Shown here: positions 8,719-18,115 of the stretch, in pieces
Layout: each line of letters begins with the position of its first letter
How positions within the stretch are numbered: position 1 is the first letter of the stretch
Assembly: GCF_002835735.1 (NCBI RefSeq)
Contig: NZ_PISD01000023.1
Span: 1 to 54,749, forward strand
From: Cytobacillus horneckiae
GTDB taxonomy: Bacteria; Bacillota; Bacilli; Bacillales; Cytobacillaceae
DNA length: 54,749 nt
Direction of reading: 5' to 3'
The notes under the pieces: generated by a model
Told to the model about the DNA's origin: nothing
The model's input: only the letters and a program-made list of their open reading frames with translations
Databases searched by the model: none
Translations under genes and position numbers: made by a program

Positions 8719-9783
8719 TCAATCAAGCAGCCTCCCTGTCCCTTCAATCCACTCATTCATCAATTGCTGCACATTTTTCTGTTCTGCCAGCTTTACGGCC
8801 TGCCCGGCCCATAATGACATAAAATCTGGATTTTCCTTACTTGCCGCTCTTTTTCTAATAGCGTTTGTGAGGTCATTTTGATAAGGGAAAGGAAGGATCT
8901 CCTTATCTGCCATTTCCCGCATATATCGATTGGTTATTCCGCGTGCCATTTTGCCTGAAAACGCCTTTGTGATGGAGGTTTCGCCATTTGTATTCAGCAA
9001 CGCATCTTTGTACGTCAGGTGAATGCCGCTTTCTTCTGCTGTTAAGAAGGCAGTCCCCAGCTGAACACCTTCTGCACCAAGCATGAACGCGGCTGCAATA
9101 CCGCGTGCATCCATTATGCCTCCTGCTGCGATAACTGGAATTTGTACAGCATCAACGACTTGAGGAATGAGTGCCAACCCGCCGACTAAGCCTGTCGTAT
9201 CATCATTCAAAAATGTACCGCGATGACCGCCAGCTTCACTGCCTTGAGCAACAACAATATCCGCACCGCTTTTTTCCCATAGTAGCGCTTCCTCTACATT
9301 CGTTGCTGTACCAATCACTACCGTGCCTTCTTGCTTAAGCTTTTCAATCACTGAATGATGAGGAATGCCAAATGTAAAACTGCATACGGGCACCATCGCT
9401 TTCATCACTGCTTCGAGCTGCTCTTCATAAAACAGCAAATGGTCCTTTTGAGGAAGGATGATGTCTTCAGCTATCTCAAGCTCGTTTTTGTAAGGCGATA
9501 GTGCTGCTATAGCTGATTTCACCTTCTCCTCAGTAAAAGCGTCTGGTTCTTCAGGTACAAATAAATTAATCCCAAATGTCCGATTCGTTGCTTTCCGGAT
9601 TTCCTGAATGCTATTGGCTATATCCATCGGATTCATATACCCTGCTCCAATATTTCCAAGCCCGCCGCATTCGGAGGTTTGACTAACTAGTTCTACTGTG
9701 GTTGCTCCTCCAGCCATCGGTGCCTGGAAGATTGGGTAATCTATCTTTAACAGTTCGGTAACTCGATTCTGATTCCAGCCCAA
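8719..9783 (-). CDS. Nitronate monooxygenase / FabK-like FMN enzyme
   Basis: A 354-residue TIM-barrel flavoprotein. It shows the family start DYPIFQAPMAGG (about residues 14-25), the catalytic-His loop AQGSEAGGHRGTF, and the FMN phosphate region IAAGGIMDARGIAAAFMLGAEGVQLGTAFL. The family includes 2-nitropropane dioxygenase-type nitronate monooxygenases and the enoyl-ACP reductase FabK; the His in GGHRG fits a nitronate monooxygenase better. It follows the thioredoxin-like gene by 18 bp and probably shares its transcript. Confidence 0.87.
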   Translation of the reverse strand: MGWNQNRVTELLKIDYPIFQAPMAGGATTVELVSQTSECGGLGNIGAGYMNPMDIANSIQEIRKATNRTFGINLFVPEEPDAFTEEKVKSAIAALSPYKNELEIAEDIILPQKDHLLFYEEQLEAVMKAMVPVCSFTFGIPHHSVIEKLKQEGTVVIGTATNVEEALLWEKSGADIVVAQGSEAGGHRGTFLNDDTTGLVGGLALIPQVVDAVQIPVIAAGGIMDARGIAAAFMLGAEGVQLGTAFLTAEESGIHLTYKDALLNTNGETSITKAFSGKMARGITNRYMREMADKEILPFPYQNDLTNAIRKRAASKENPDFMSLWAGQAVKLAEQKNVQQLMNEWIEGTGRLLD

Positions 9784-9801
9784 TCTTCTCCACGCCCTTC
9801 T

Positions 9802-10383
9802 CTATTTTTTTACGAGTGTCTCGATAATGCTGCCAGCTACGCTATGCCATAAGCTTGAATCTGTTTCATATGCTTTTCCTAGCTCTTTATATAATGCCTT
9901 TTGTTTTTCTTCAAATGAAGGGTCTTCTTTATCCGGCAAAGCGGCTCTTCTTTCTGTAACAAGCTCCTGCAATCTCGACGCTCTCGGTCCCCAAACACCA
10001 TATTCCTCGCCATCCTTATTCAGAAAAACAAAAATAGGAATGGCACGGGAGGTACCGTTTGTTAAATATTGATCCATTAGCTCCAGGTTGGAATCCCTTA
10101 AAACAAAGCGAACCTCCATATCAATTTCCTCTGCAATTTTCAATAATACAGGGTTATTTAATTTCGCATCCCCGCACCAGTCCTCAGTCAGCACAATTGC
10201 CTTTAGCCCTTTACCTTTATTAGGCTGAAGTTCATTCTTTTCTTCCTCTGACAATGTAAATCCTTCATAAATTGAAAGCATTGATTCTTTGTTGACGTTC
10301 ATCCCATCTATGTACTGCTCTGCTGTTAAGCCTTTTTCAAACCACTGTTTTAATTCCATCTCATTACACTTCCTTTTTTTCAT
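9802..10383 (-). CDS. Thioredoxin-fold protein with a single active-site cysteine
   Basis: A 193-residue protein that keeps the thioredoxin-like stretch AIVLTEDWCGDAKLNNPVLLKIAEE (about residues 62-86), but the motif is WCGDAK, not WCxxC, so only the first cysteine remains. The later cis-proline region reads TNGTSRAIPIFVFLNKDGEE. Similar proteins annotated as thioredoxin family are common in Bacillaceae. With one Cys it cannot do ordinary dithiol exchange alone; a monothiol or binding role is inferred. Position upstream of a nitronate monooxygenase suggests co-expression. AGGAAG ribosome site precedes the ATG. Confidence 0.8.
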   Translation of the reverse strand: MKKRKCNEMELKQWFEKGLTAEQYIDGMNVNKESMLSIYEGFTLSEEEKNELQPNKGKGLKAIVLTEDWCGDAKLNNPVLLKIAEEIDMEVRFVLRDSNLELMDQYLTNGTSRAIPIFVFLNKDGEEYGVWGPRASRLQELVTERRAALPDKEDPSFEEKQKALYKELGKAYETDSSLWHSVAGSIIETLVKK

Positions 10384-10655
10384 TAGGTTTCATCTTCTAT
10401 TATCATACCATTCAATTTTCGAAAAAATAAAATAATCTAGCTTGCGGGCTATTTAGTTTTTAAGCCATTCTGAACAAGTTTGTATAGAACAAAATAATAA
10501 TTATGCAAGTTAAATTGCCGATAACGGTTCCTAAAGACTATGATGCTTTCCTGCTTCGAACAGCAATTTACTATATTAAGTATTTTTTACTTGAATTTAC
10601 ATATAAACATCGTTACCATTCATTTAATGAGATTACTAACAAAGGAGAAAAATCA

Positions 10656-11132
10656 ATGAACATTAGAGAAATTGAGCCAAAAGATAATCCAGTCATCGAA
10701 GCCATCATTAAAAATTCACTTGAGTCCGTTGGATTAAATATTGAAGGGACAGCTTACTTTGATCCTCATCTAGGTAAACTTTCTGAATTCTACAATCAGC
10801 TTAGCCATTCTAAATATTGGGTTGCTGAGATTGACAATAAAGTTGTTGGTGGCATTGGGATTGCCGTTTTTGATGAAGGGAAAGAAATTTGCGAATTGCA
10901 AAAGCTTTACTTAAGTCCGGAAGCACAAGGTAAAGGGTGTGCAATTAAATTAATGGAAACTGCAATTAATTTTGCCGAAAAACATTATCAATACTGCTAT
11001 CTTGAGACACGTCATGATTTAAAAGCGGCAAGCAGCTTGTATAAAAAATTTGAATTTGACCTTTTGCAGGAACCACTTAATGGTTCAGAACACTCTGCAA
11101 TGGACGCTTGGTATTTGAAAAAATTGAAATAA
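10656..11132 (+). CDS. GNAT family N-acetyltransferase
   Basis: A 158-residue GNAT protein. The start at 10656 (MNIREIEPKD) is chosen over an open frame reaching back to 10503, because AAAGGAG lies 9 bases upstream and the N-terminus then matches the family. The acetyl-CoA motif is ELQKLYLSPEAQGKGCAIKLMETAI, with KGC in place of the usual RGIG/KGIG. YLETRHDLKAASSLYKKFEF follows. The substrate is unknown. It is a single gene with a hairpin just downstream, and it marks the left edge of the AT-rich accessory zone. Confidence 0.88.
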   Translation: MNIREIEPKDNPVIEAIIKNSLESVGLNIEGTAYFDPHLGKLSEFYNQLSHSKYWVAEIDNKVVGGIGIAVFDEGKEICELQKLYLSPEAQGKGCAIKLMETAINFAEKHYQYCYLETRHDLKAASSLYKKFEFDLLQEPLNGSEHSAMDAWYLKKLK

Positions 11133-11148
11133 AATATTTTTATCCCTT

Positions 11149-11184
11149 CAGCTTGTAGAAAAACCAAGGTTTCTCTACAAGCTG
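11149..11184. terminator. Hairpin after the GNAT gene
   Basis: CAGCTTGTAGAAAAACC pairs with GGTTTCTCTACAAGCTG with one mismatch. No good T-run follows on the plus strand, so termination efficiency is uncertain; a T-rich stretch is present on the minus strand side. Confidence 0.6.
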
Positions 11185-11672
11185 TAGCTAATTAAATTAG
11201 CCTCTCTTCTTTCCGCATCATACACATTTGCCTGTATAATAGCTATATTTATGGTTTCGCCGGATGAAACAAATGATGGCTTTTAGGAACATAGAACACC
11301 TACTTTATAAAAATTAATTTTTCCAGGATAGAATAGGTATATTATTGAATTATCTGTAGTAATCGCTTTTACCTCTACAAAAGAAAAAATAAGCTAAAAA
11401 ATTCTTTTCTGGAATGAATTTGTACTTTTAATAAGTTTAATTCTAGTAAACCTTGTATGTATTAATAATATATAATCGTTTATAAATGAAATCTAAGACA
11501 TATATAAACGGAAATTTTATACGTTACTTTATGGGCCTAAAAGCATACTTTTACAAACATTATTAAGTGAATATCTAATATGCAATTTAAATTTCAGATT
11601 ATAAAAGTATTGCCGAAAAAAAGAGTGGGATGGATTTTTTGTAATGAAGAATAAAGAAAGTGAGGAATTAAG
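11185..11672. other. Gene-free AT-rich stretch
   Basis: About 490 bp with stops in all frames and no recognisable protein fragment, repeat or RNA. A TATAAT-like element occurs near 11235, but no gene is attached to it. Confidence 0.5.
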
Positions 11673-11903
11673 ATGTTAAAAAATAATAAAGAAGCTTCAA
11701 TGCTTCCTTTACCTAACGAAGGATTATATAGGTTTTCTCTTCCATATTTTTTTATACCATCAGTGGAGATTAGTAGTGAAGAAGGACATAAAGTTTATTC
11801 GTTTCCTGTAGAAGCATATTTAAAAAAGAAAAAGGATTTAGCTAAAGGGGTTTTTGCACGTTTTGTAAATTTGACTTATAAAATAAGGGAAATAGGTTTG
11901 TAA
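11673..11903 (+). CDS. Small hypothetical protein, possibly truncated
   Basis: A 76-residue frame with GTGAGG about 10 bases before the ATG. The composition is ordinary (FSLPYFFIPSVEIS, then a lysine-rich AYLKKKKDLAKGVF). I do not recognise a family. Given the decayed surroundings it may be the N-terminal remnant of a longer gene. Nearest neighbours are a GNAT gene to the left and a broken minus-strand gene to the right. Confidence 0.4.
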   Translation: MLKNNKEASMLPLPNEGLYRFSLPYFFIPSVEISSEEGHKVYSFPVEAYLKKKKDLAKGVFARFVNLTYKIREIGL

Positions 11904-11924
11904 TTGATTCAATTGAGTGTATTT

Positions 11925-12200
11925 TTATAGTGAATTTCTTATAGTTCCAGTTGATTTTAGCGCAGTACCTGAGATTACCTCGATCCTATACAGCTTACCT
12001 TTTTCCATCCAATAATCTTGCGTAACTTCGCCACCCTCTTCGAACAAGGTTAAACCAGCAGATCCACCCATAGTTACCCAGTCATTTCCGATCTTTTCTT
12101 GCACCGATAAACCTGCAATCCCAGTAGAATAAAGCTTTATTTTACCATACTGACCTTTACCAACCACAGCTCCTGACACTGCTTTCCATTCAGGCGGACT
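11925..12200 (-). pseudogene. C-terminal fragment of a secreted protein (DUF6147-like)
   Basis: The frame reads from about 12200 (YLSPPEWKAVSGAVVGKGQY) to a stop at 11925, ending TALKSTGTIRNSL. It lacks a start with a ribosome site; the best is a GTG at 12179. An in-frame TAG lies just upstream, so the N-terminus and any signal peptide are missing. The pattern KIKLYSTGIAGLSVQEK-IGNDW resembles small secreted beta-sheet proteins annotated DUF6147; this is a weak recollection. It is probably a remnant. Confidence 0.5.
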
Positions 12201-12352
12201 TAAATAAAAAAAATGCTAAGGTATATTTTTACAATCTAAAAAAGAAAACAATAAATCAAATTTGGTATAAGGAAAATGAGCAACCAATCAATTTATATCT
12301 CATAAAATGAATGTAAGAAAAGTACTCTAAAGCTTTCGCCAACAAAAAACAT

Positions 12353-12395
12353 AAAAGTGTCGATTTCTTAACGTATAGGAAGTCGACATTTTTTT
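12353..12395. terminator. Intrinsic terminator hairpin
   Basis: AAAAGTGTCGA ... TCGACATTTTTTT with a further GGAAG/CTT pairing inside and a long T-run on the plus strand. Just upstream (about 12212-12310, plus) is an unrecognised C-terminal-like frame ending LYLIK, which may be the fragment it once terminated. Confidence 0.75.
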
Positions 12396-12444
12396 ATGGT
12401 TAAATTTGCTTAGCGTACAAAATTTCCGATTATCTTAACCATTC

Positions 12445-12491
12445 AAAACGGATGACTTTACAGTATTCAATGTAAAGTTATCCGTTTTTTT
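12445..12491. terminator. Second intrinsic terminator hairpin
   Basis: AAAACGGAT-GACTTTACA pairs with TGTAAAGTT-ATCCGTTTT, followed by seven T on the plus strand. Two strong terminators 50 bp apart with no intact gene before them suggest that genes were lost here. Confidence 0.8.
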
Positions 12492-12628
12492 ATTTCTTTA
12501 AAGACTATTTAACCACACTAATTTTTATAGTATTTATAGTAAATAAAGAAAGGGGGAAGATTATCTAAAATTAAGAGATTGAGAGCTTTCTAAAATGAAT
12601 AAAAGAACAATTTCAACAGGAGGAATTT

Positions 12629-12808
12629 ATGAGAGTAATTACCCTTTCTACAAAAGAAGGAAAAACTCGGTACATGTTACTAGATCATAACAATGAGCCG
12701 GTCCAACCAGTTTTACAATATTTAAAGTTTAAGGATAACCGTGGAGCTTCACGTAATACCTTACGGTCATTCTCATATCATTTAAAGCTTTTCTTTGAAT
12801 TGGCCTAA
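12629..12808 (+). pseudogene. N-terminal fragment of a tyrosine recombinase/integrase
   Basis: A 59-codon frame with an excellent ribosome site (AACAGGAGGA) before the ATG: MRVITLSTKEGKTRYMLLDH, then a region ending RGASRNTLRSFSYHLKLFFE. The last part is the SAM-like core-binding helix of phage/transposon integrases (RNTL..FSYHLKLFF). The catalytic domain with its R-H-R-Y residues is absent. After the stop another frame continues NTSEAAIDRNKQFNER to a stop at about 12858, perhaps the far end of the same gene after a deletion. It is a relic of a mobile element. Confidence 0.7.
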
Positions 12809-13009
12809 TACCAGCGAAGCTGCTATAGACCGCAATAAACAATTTAATGAACGCTAAATACTTAATTCACAAGGTAATTAGCTGTAACGAAAACGATCCT
12901 TTTTATTACGCTAGAACTCTTGATATAAAGGGATTTATATTTCTTAGCGTGGGTGTTATGTCATTTGGTTGGCTGTACCCTGGCTGTACCCCTAAAATAG
13001 GGTATAATA

Positions 13010-13056
13010 AAAAAACGCCCAATCTCATATATACCAAGGGTTTTGGGCGTTTTTTA
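13010..13056. terminator. Bidirectional intrinsic terminator
   Basis: AAAAAACGCCCAA ... TTGGGCGTTTTTT with T-runs on both strands. It follows a short tandem duplication GGCTGTACCC (12970-12991). Apart from the recombinase relic and this hairpin, 12809-13156 holds nothing that I recognise. Confidence 0.85.
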
Positions 13057-13156
13057 AAACTGATTTGTGAATACGTTAATTCGTATTGATCATACAGCTA
13101 TTTTCTTGCTTCTTGGGATAAACGAGCGTACAGTAAAAGTGGTGAGGACCGATTTC

Positions 13157-14473
13157 TTAAATTAAATCCAATGCAAAATCCAACCTTTCGTTCTTTTTAA
13201 TGATTAAATCTTCAAATAAAACGCCATTTTTAATTACCATACTAAGCTTTGAAAGATTTTTGATATTTTCTATAGGATTATTAGGTAATATCAATAAATT
13301 CGCTCTCTTCCCTTCATCGATTGTACCTATTTGTTTATCAACCCCTAAAATTTCCGCATTACTTTTTGTCACCAAATGAATGGCTTTCTTTTCAGTAATA
13401 CCACCAAAACGAATCATATGATCTAACTCACGCCATAAATCATAGTGTGATACGTAAGCCATTGCCGCATCGTTTCCAACTCCAACACTAATATTATTCT
13501 TGATTGCTTGCTGGAAACTAATCAACATATCTTCATAGACAATTTTAGCATTTTCAAACAGGACATCATTAATATTTGTTTGGCTTCTATCTAGTAATGC
13601 ATAGGGATAAGCAGCTTGAAATGTCGGAATTAGTGATGTATATCCTCGTAAGGCATTAGGGTTTTGTTTATAAAGAGAAATAATATCTTCATCCATTGGA
13701 GCTCCATGTTCGATTGAATCTACCCCACCTTTTAAAGCAATCCTAACACCTTCACTACTCTCTACATGTGCTGCAACCATCATCCCAATTTTATGAGCTT
13801 CTTTACAAATGGCGAATACTTCTTCTTCGGTTAATTGAATACGTCCGGCTTCACCAATTGTTTTTGCATCAGTTACGCCACCTGTTACACAAATTTTAAT
13901 CCAATCTACACCTTGACGCACATTTTTACGTACATTTTTCACACCGTCCCACGGACCGTCAGTCTCTAGTGCTAAATACGGGGCTCCATGACCCCCAGTA
14001 GCGCTAATAAAGAAACCTGAGACGGATAAGTCTGGACCAATAACTTTTTCGTTTTGTATATCGTCTCGCAGTTTTACATCTTGATAAAAGAATTCACCAA
14101 CAGAGCGCATTGTAGTTATGCCGGATTGAAATGCGACTAAAGCATTTTTCTTCATTCTATTGTAAATAAATTTCTTGCCCAATTTAGTATTCAATAACTT
14201 AATTCCAAAATTTAGCGTTTCTTCACTAAAAGATAGTTCAGTAGGGTTTCCATCAGAAAATAAATGTGCATGTGCATTTATGAGTCCTGGCATAACATAT
14301 TGATGATTAATATCAATTTGTTCATACTCTTTAGAAATCATTATATTTTGACGGCTTTCAATTTTTTCAATAATGCCTTGATTATTTATGAGAATAATCA
14401 TATCTTTTTCAATTTCCCGATCCATATCACCGTTTATAACTGTGCAATTAATTAATGCTTTTTTCATTTTCAT
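13157..14473 (-). CDS. Amidohydrolase family protein (imidazolonepropionase-like)
   Basis: A 438-residue metal-dependent hydrolase. It shows the N-terminal beta sandwich, then the metal-binding NAHAHLFSDG (H-x-H, about residues 66-75), VDWIKICVTGGVTDAKT (likely carboxylated lysine), AAHVESSEGVRIALKGGVDSIEHGA (two His ligands) and VGVGNDAAM (catalytic Asp). The C-terminal strand EGKRANLLILPNNPIENI completes the sandwich. This is the Xaa-Pro dipeptidase/imidazolonepropionase-related clade; the substrate is unknown. GAGGAT lies before the ATG. It is a single gene, intact among relics, and more AT-rich than the core genes. Confidence 0.88.
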   Translation of the reverse strand: MKMKKALINCTVINGDMDREIEKDMIILINNQGIIEKIESRQNIMISKEYEQIDINHQYVMPGLINAHAHLFSDGNPTELSFSEETLNFGIKLLNTKLGKKFIYNRMKKNALVAFQSGITTMRSVGEFFYQDVKLRDDIQNEKVIGPDLSVSGFFISATGGHGAPYLALETDGPWDGVKNVRKNVRQGVDWIKICVTGGVTDAKTIGEAGRIQLTEEEVFAICKEAHKIGMMVAAHVESSEGVRIALKGGVDSIEHGAPMDEDIISLYKQNPNALRGYTSLIPTFQAAYPYALLDRSQTNINDVLFENAKIVYEDMLISFQQAIKNNISVGVGNDAAMAYVSHYDLWRELDHMIRFGGITEKKAIHLVTKSNAEILGVDKQIGTIDEGKRANLLILPNNPIENIKNLSKLSMVIKNGVLFEDLIIKKNERLDFALDLI

Positions 14474-14769
14474 ATCATTATCATCCTCGATTTAAATAGT
14501 AAATTTATCATTCAATTAAATAAAAAACCGTAAAATTATTTGGTATTAAGTCCTCTATTGATGCAAAAATCGGTTAATATAAGTGGCTCTTTAGTGATCT
14601 ATATTTGATAGATTAAATAACCTAGTACATAATCGTTTTACAGTGAGCGAACAGAAATCCCGAATGATGTCACATCTATACCTTAAAAAGATAGTACAGT
14701 TATCGACGAAAATCTAAATCATACCTTTTTGCTCTTTAAACTTTCCCATTAATATATTCCCTCTCAATT

Positions 14770-15596
14770 TTAGCCTTTTCTAAATAGACCTAATACTTCA
14801 GTTGACTCTGTAATGTTTACAAAAGCTTGTGGATCAACTTCAGAAATTAATGTTTTTATTCTAGTTAGTTCTTCCCGAGAAATTACAGTCATTAAAACAT
14901 GTTTTTTCTCATTGGTATATGCACCTTCTCCATCCAATAATGTAATCCCGCGTATAAGGCTTGATAATAGCTTTTCTTTCATTTTTCCTGCCTGGCTAGT
15001 TACAATCATTAGTGTTATTTTTCGATGTTTTTTATGAATCGTATCAATCACTTTTCCTGTAATAAAAATGGATAATAAGCTGTATAAGGCAGTGTCCCAA
15101 TCGAAGAATAATCCTGAAACAATGACAACAACTGAATTAAGTACGATTAAGAATCTCCCAATCTGAATGTCTTTTTTTCGTGAAAGCAACATCCCGATAA
15201 TATCGAATCCACCTGTTGAACCCTTGCAGTTGAATACCAATCCAATACCGACACCGGCAACTACACCACCAAATATTGAAGAAAGTAGAAAATCGCTTGT
15301 CACTGCATTTATGGGAATAGCATATAACGCTGCCGAAAATGTGAAAACTGATACAATTGTATAACCAATGAATCGTTTTCCAAGCTTAACATATCCAAAA
15401 TAAGAATAGGTAAATTTAGTAAAAGGTTTACTAATCCAGTATTAAAGGGTGTTAAGATACCAATGATAATTGCAACTCCACCAATCCCGCTACTTAAAAT
15501 ATTATTGGGGATTAGGAAAAGATTAAAAGAAAGTGCTGTAATTAAAGAGCCAAAAATCACTCCAAGTAATTGATACATATCTTTACCGTCCTTCAA
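14770..15596 (-). pseudogene. YitT family membrane protein, split by one frameshift
   Basis: Two adjacent frames together make one YitT protein (about 275 residues, five or six membrane helices plus DUF2179). The first (15596 to about 15400) reads MYQLLGVIFGSLITALSFNLFLIPNNILSSGIGG; the second supplies GYVKLGKRFIGYTIVSVFTF and continues through GLVFNCKGSTGGFDIIGMLL to the C-terminal DUF2179 (TLLDGEGAYTNEKKHVLMTV). The frames join at about 15395-15402 in TTTTGGAT, where one T appears to be missing. Either a recent inactivation or a base-call error; everything else looks intact. It is divergent from the LysR gene. Confidence 0.85.
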
Positions 15597-15818
15597 AAAA
15601 AAATATTATTTACGGATTCATCTATATTAATTCGAAAAAATCCTATAGAATCAACAATTGTTAACTTGGCAATCAGAAGAAATTCTCCAGTCTTTCAGGT
15701 TAAAACCATAACTTAACCTTGACTTAATATTAAACAATAATAATAATTAAGAGAAATACTTAAAAAGCATCTTATTAATATCTTTTAGGTATAATTGTTC
15801 GAAAGGAAGAAAAAAGAA

Positions 15819-16694
15819 ATGGAATTGAGGCACATCAGATATTTTTTGACTTTGGCAGAAGAACTAAACTTTAGTAGAGCTGCAGAAAAACTCCACATCG
15901 CACAACCACCTCTAAGTAAGCAAATCAGAGAATTAGAAGAGGAAATGGGGGTACGATTATTTAATAGGACGAAGCGACATGTTGAATTAACAAATGCCGG
16001 GAAGGTGTTTCTGAATAAAGCTTATCAAATCATTGATCAAGTTGAACAAGCGTGTATTAGTACAAGATTAACCTCTACAGGATCTGAAGGTGAACTTATA
16101 ATTGGGTTTAGTGGCTCAGTGCAAGACCTTATTCCAACAATTCGAAATTATCGTGAGCGATACCCTAAAGTTGGAATAGTATTACAACAACTCAGTACAC
16201 CTCTTCAAGTTAAAGCTTTAAATGAAAAAAGAATTGACATTGGTATAGTAGCTGCCCCAGTGAATTGTAAAAAAATTCATGTAAAACCAGTCCGAAAGGT
16301 GAGTTTAAAGGCAATTATTCCAGAAAAACACCCCCTTGCTTTCAAACAATCAATATATATTCGTGATTTGGAAAATGAATCATTTATAATGGCAACTAAA
16401 TCAGCTGCTCCATTCTATTATGAAACGTTTATGGACCTGTTCCAAAATGTAGGGTTCGCACCGAAAATTACAATTCAGGCAAATGACCTTCAAACAGTTT
16501 CGGCATTGGTCGCGAATGGTATGGGAGTTGCATTGTTACCTTCATCAATTAATCCATTAAGTGGTTTAATACAAAGGAAAGTTGAGGATATAAATACTAC
16601 AATTGAAGCATCGCTTGCATGGCGAAAGGATAATAACTCGGAAATACTAGAAAATTTTTTAAAGTTATATTTTGAATTTAATAATAATGATTAA
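15819..16694 (+). CDS. LysR family transcriptional regulator
   Basis: A 291-residue regulator. The start at 15819 (MELRHIRYFLTLAEE) is chosen because AAAGGAAG lies 9 bases upstream and the family N-terminus fits. The winged helix-turn-helix covers residues 1-60 (LNFSRAAEKLHIAQPPLSKQ, then LFNRTKRHVELTNAG). The effector domain starts at about residue 90 (GELIIGFSGSVQDLIPT) and resembles the BenM/CatM-type group. It is divergent from the broken yitT with a 222-bp gap, a typical arrangement for a LysR regulator and its target, so yitT may be the lost target. A hairpin terminates it at 16710. Confidence 0.92.
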   Translation: MELRHIRYFLTLAEELNFSRAAEKLHIAQPPLSKQIRELEEEMGVRLFNRTKRHVELTNAGKVFLNKAYQIIDQVEQACISTRLTSTGSEGELIIGFSGSVQDLIPTIRNYRERYPKVGIVLQQLSTPLQVKALNEKRIDIGIVAAPVNCKKIHVKPVRKVSLKAIIPEKHPLAFKQSIYIRDLENESFIMATKSAAPFYYETFMDLFQNVGFAPKITIQANDLQTVSALVANGMGVALLPSSINPLSGLIQRKVEDINTTIEASLAWRKDNNSEILENFLKLYFEFNNND

Positions 16695-16709
16695 GTAGTT
16701 AAAAAATGC

Positions 16710-16747
16710 AAAAACTACGAGATTTCACATCACGTAGTTTTTCTTTA
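16710..16747. terminator. Terminator after the LysR gene
   Basis: AAAAACTACG / CGTAGTTTTT stem with a 13-base loop and a T-rich tail on the plus strand. Confidence 0.85.
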
Positions 16748-16865
16748 AAAAGTTATTTTTTTAGACAGCCCTTTCTTTTGTTTTATAACTTTGCTAGTTA
16801 ACAAATGGCTGGTTTTCCTGATAGTTCTTTATACGGAAGTTCGAAAGTGCTTTTTGTTCAGTTGT

Positions 16866-17651
16866 TTACTTAGTTTTTGGAATGTTAAGCAATTCTGAAA
16901 CGGTTACAAATTCATAACCTTGCCTTTGTAGTTCTGGAATAAGATCAGCTAAGGCTTCAGGTGAATTAATATCTTGAGTATAATGAACACCATCATGAAA
17001 TAGAATAATACTTCCCGGTCCATCATTACTTAGTACAATGTTATTGATTTCCTCTGCATTATTCCCTGTCCAGTCTAAAGTATCCACATTCTAACCAATA
17101 ATTAAATTATTTGACTCTTCTAGTTTAATCACCTGGTCTAATGTTATATTTCCATATGGTGGACGAAAGAATCGAGGACGATATCCAATCGTTTTTTCAA
17201 TTAATTCTTCAGATTGCTCCATATCAGCTTCAAATGTCTCCATATCAGCTACAGCAAAATTCACATGAGTAAATGAATGGCTACCGATGTCATGTCCCTC
17301 TTTATTCATACGTTTAACAAGTTCTGGATACATCGCAACTCTTTCACCTAAAACAAAAAATGTAGCTGGAACATTATATGTGGTAAGGATGTTCAAGATA
17401 TTTTCGGTATATCTTGGATCAGGACCGTCATCGAATGTTAAAGCAATTTGATTAGAGTTTGAAGCGCCTTGGTTAAATATTAGGTGAGGATATACATTTT
17501 GTAATTACCATAGAGGAAAAGCATCTGATTGTCTGACTTCGCTTCCTCTTTGTTTATGTGAAGAGTCAACTTCATTTGCCTGGATTGGTTCCGTAATAAA
17601 AATGCATATGAATAAGAACATGTAAATAGAAAACTTGGCTTTAGCCCCCAA
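16866..17651 (-). pseudogene. Polysaccharide deacetylase (NodB domain) with two nonsense codons
   Basis: One uninterrupted frame of 262 codons runs from a TTG at 17651 (GAGGG upstream) to the stop at 16866, broken only by an in-frame TAA (about 17506) and a TAG (17088-17090). It begins with a signal peptide (KAKFSIYMFLFICIFITEPIQA). NodB motifs follow: ALTFDDGPDP, SHSFTHVN, FRPPYGN, DTLDW and ILFHDGVHYT. The TAG replaces the tryptophan expected before NVDTLDW. It was a secreted peptidoglycan or chitin deacetylase. With the stops it should give no active product unless they are suppressed. Confidence 0.88.
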
Positions 17652-17937
17652 ATAAAATTATCCCTCTTTCTAAAAAGAATTTTCCGTTATATATTTTGCA
17701 CATATATAAATATTAAATACAGAGACATTAGAGAAACGTGTGTCATAAAATATCTTAAGCTCAATTAGAAGGGATTGTTGCAGCACTATAAGATAAACAT
17801 ACTAGGATGACAGTGAATAAAGCAAAAAAATAGAAAATAAATAATATTAATATATCTGAATTTAATTTTCCTCGGGCAATAAAATGATAAAACAGCGTAC
17901 TGTAAAGTGACAATAAAGTTATTTACTTTTTATATAA
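17652..17937. other. Gene-free stretch
   Basis: AT-rich, with stops in all frames. I see no RNA gene or protein fragment. Confidence 0.45.
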
Positions 17938-17984
17938 AAATATAAGAGCTTGCTACATTTTATTGTAGTAAGGCTCTTATATTT
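17938..17984. terminator. Long hairpin terminator
   Basis: AAATATAAGAGC pairs with GCTCTTATATTT, with an inner CTACA/TGTAG stem, then a T-rich tail on the plus strand. No intact gene is attached. Confidence 0.75.
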
Positions 17985-18084
17985 GTTTAATTTTTATTCA
18001 TTTAATTGTAATTACACTTACAAATCAATAAAATAAGGGGAAATTTGTGAAGTAGGGCTTTTTAATAAAGGAACATAACAAAAC

Positions 18085-18112
18085 AAGGAAGTCTGAGCGA
18101 CTTCCCTTTTTT
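18085..18112. terminator. Small GC-rich hairpin terminator
   Basis: AAGGAAGTC / GACTTCCCTT with a 5-base loop and six T on the plus strand; a weaker T-rich tail is on the minus strand, where the fragment at 18116-18241 ends. Confidence 0.75.
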
Positions 18113-18115
18113 ATC

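Noticed and set aside
12847..13089. Open frame of 80 codons
   Set aside because: No ribosome site, it runs through a strong terminator hairpin and a tandem repeat, and the composition is unlike a protein. Treated as chance.
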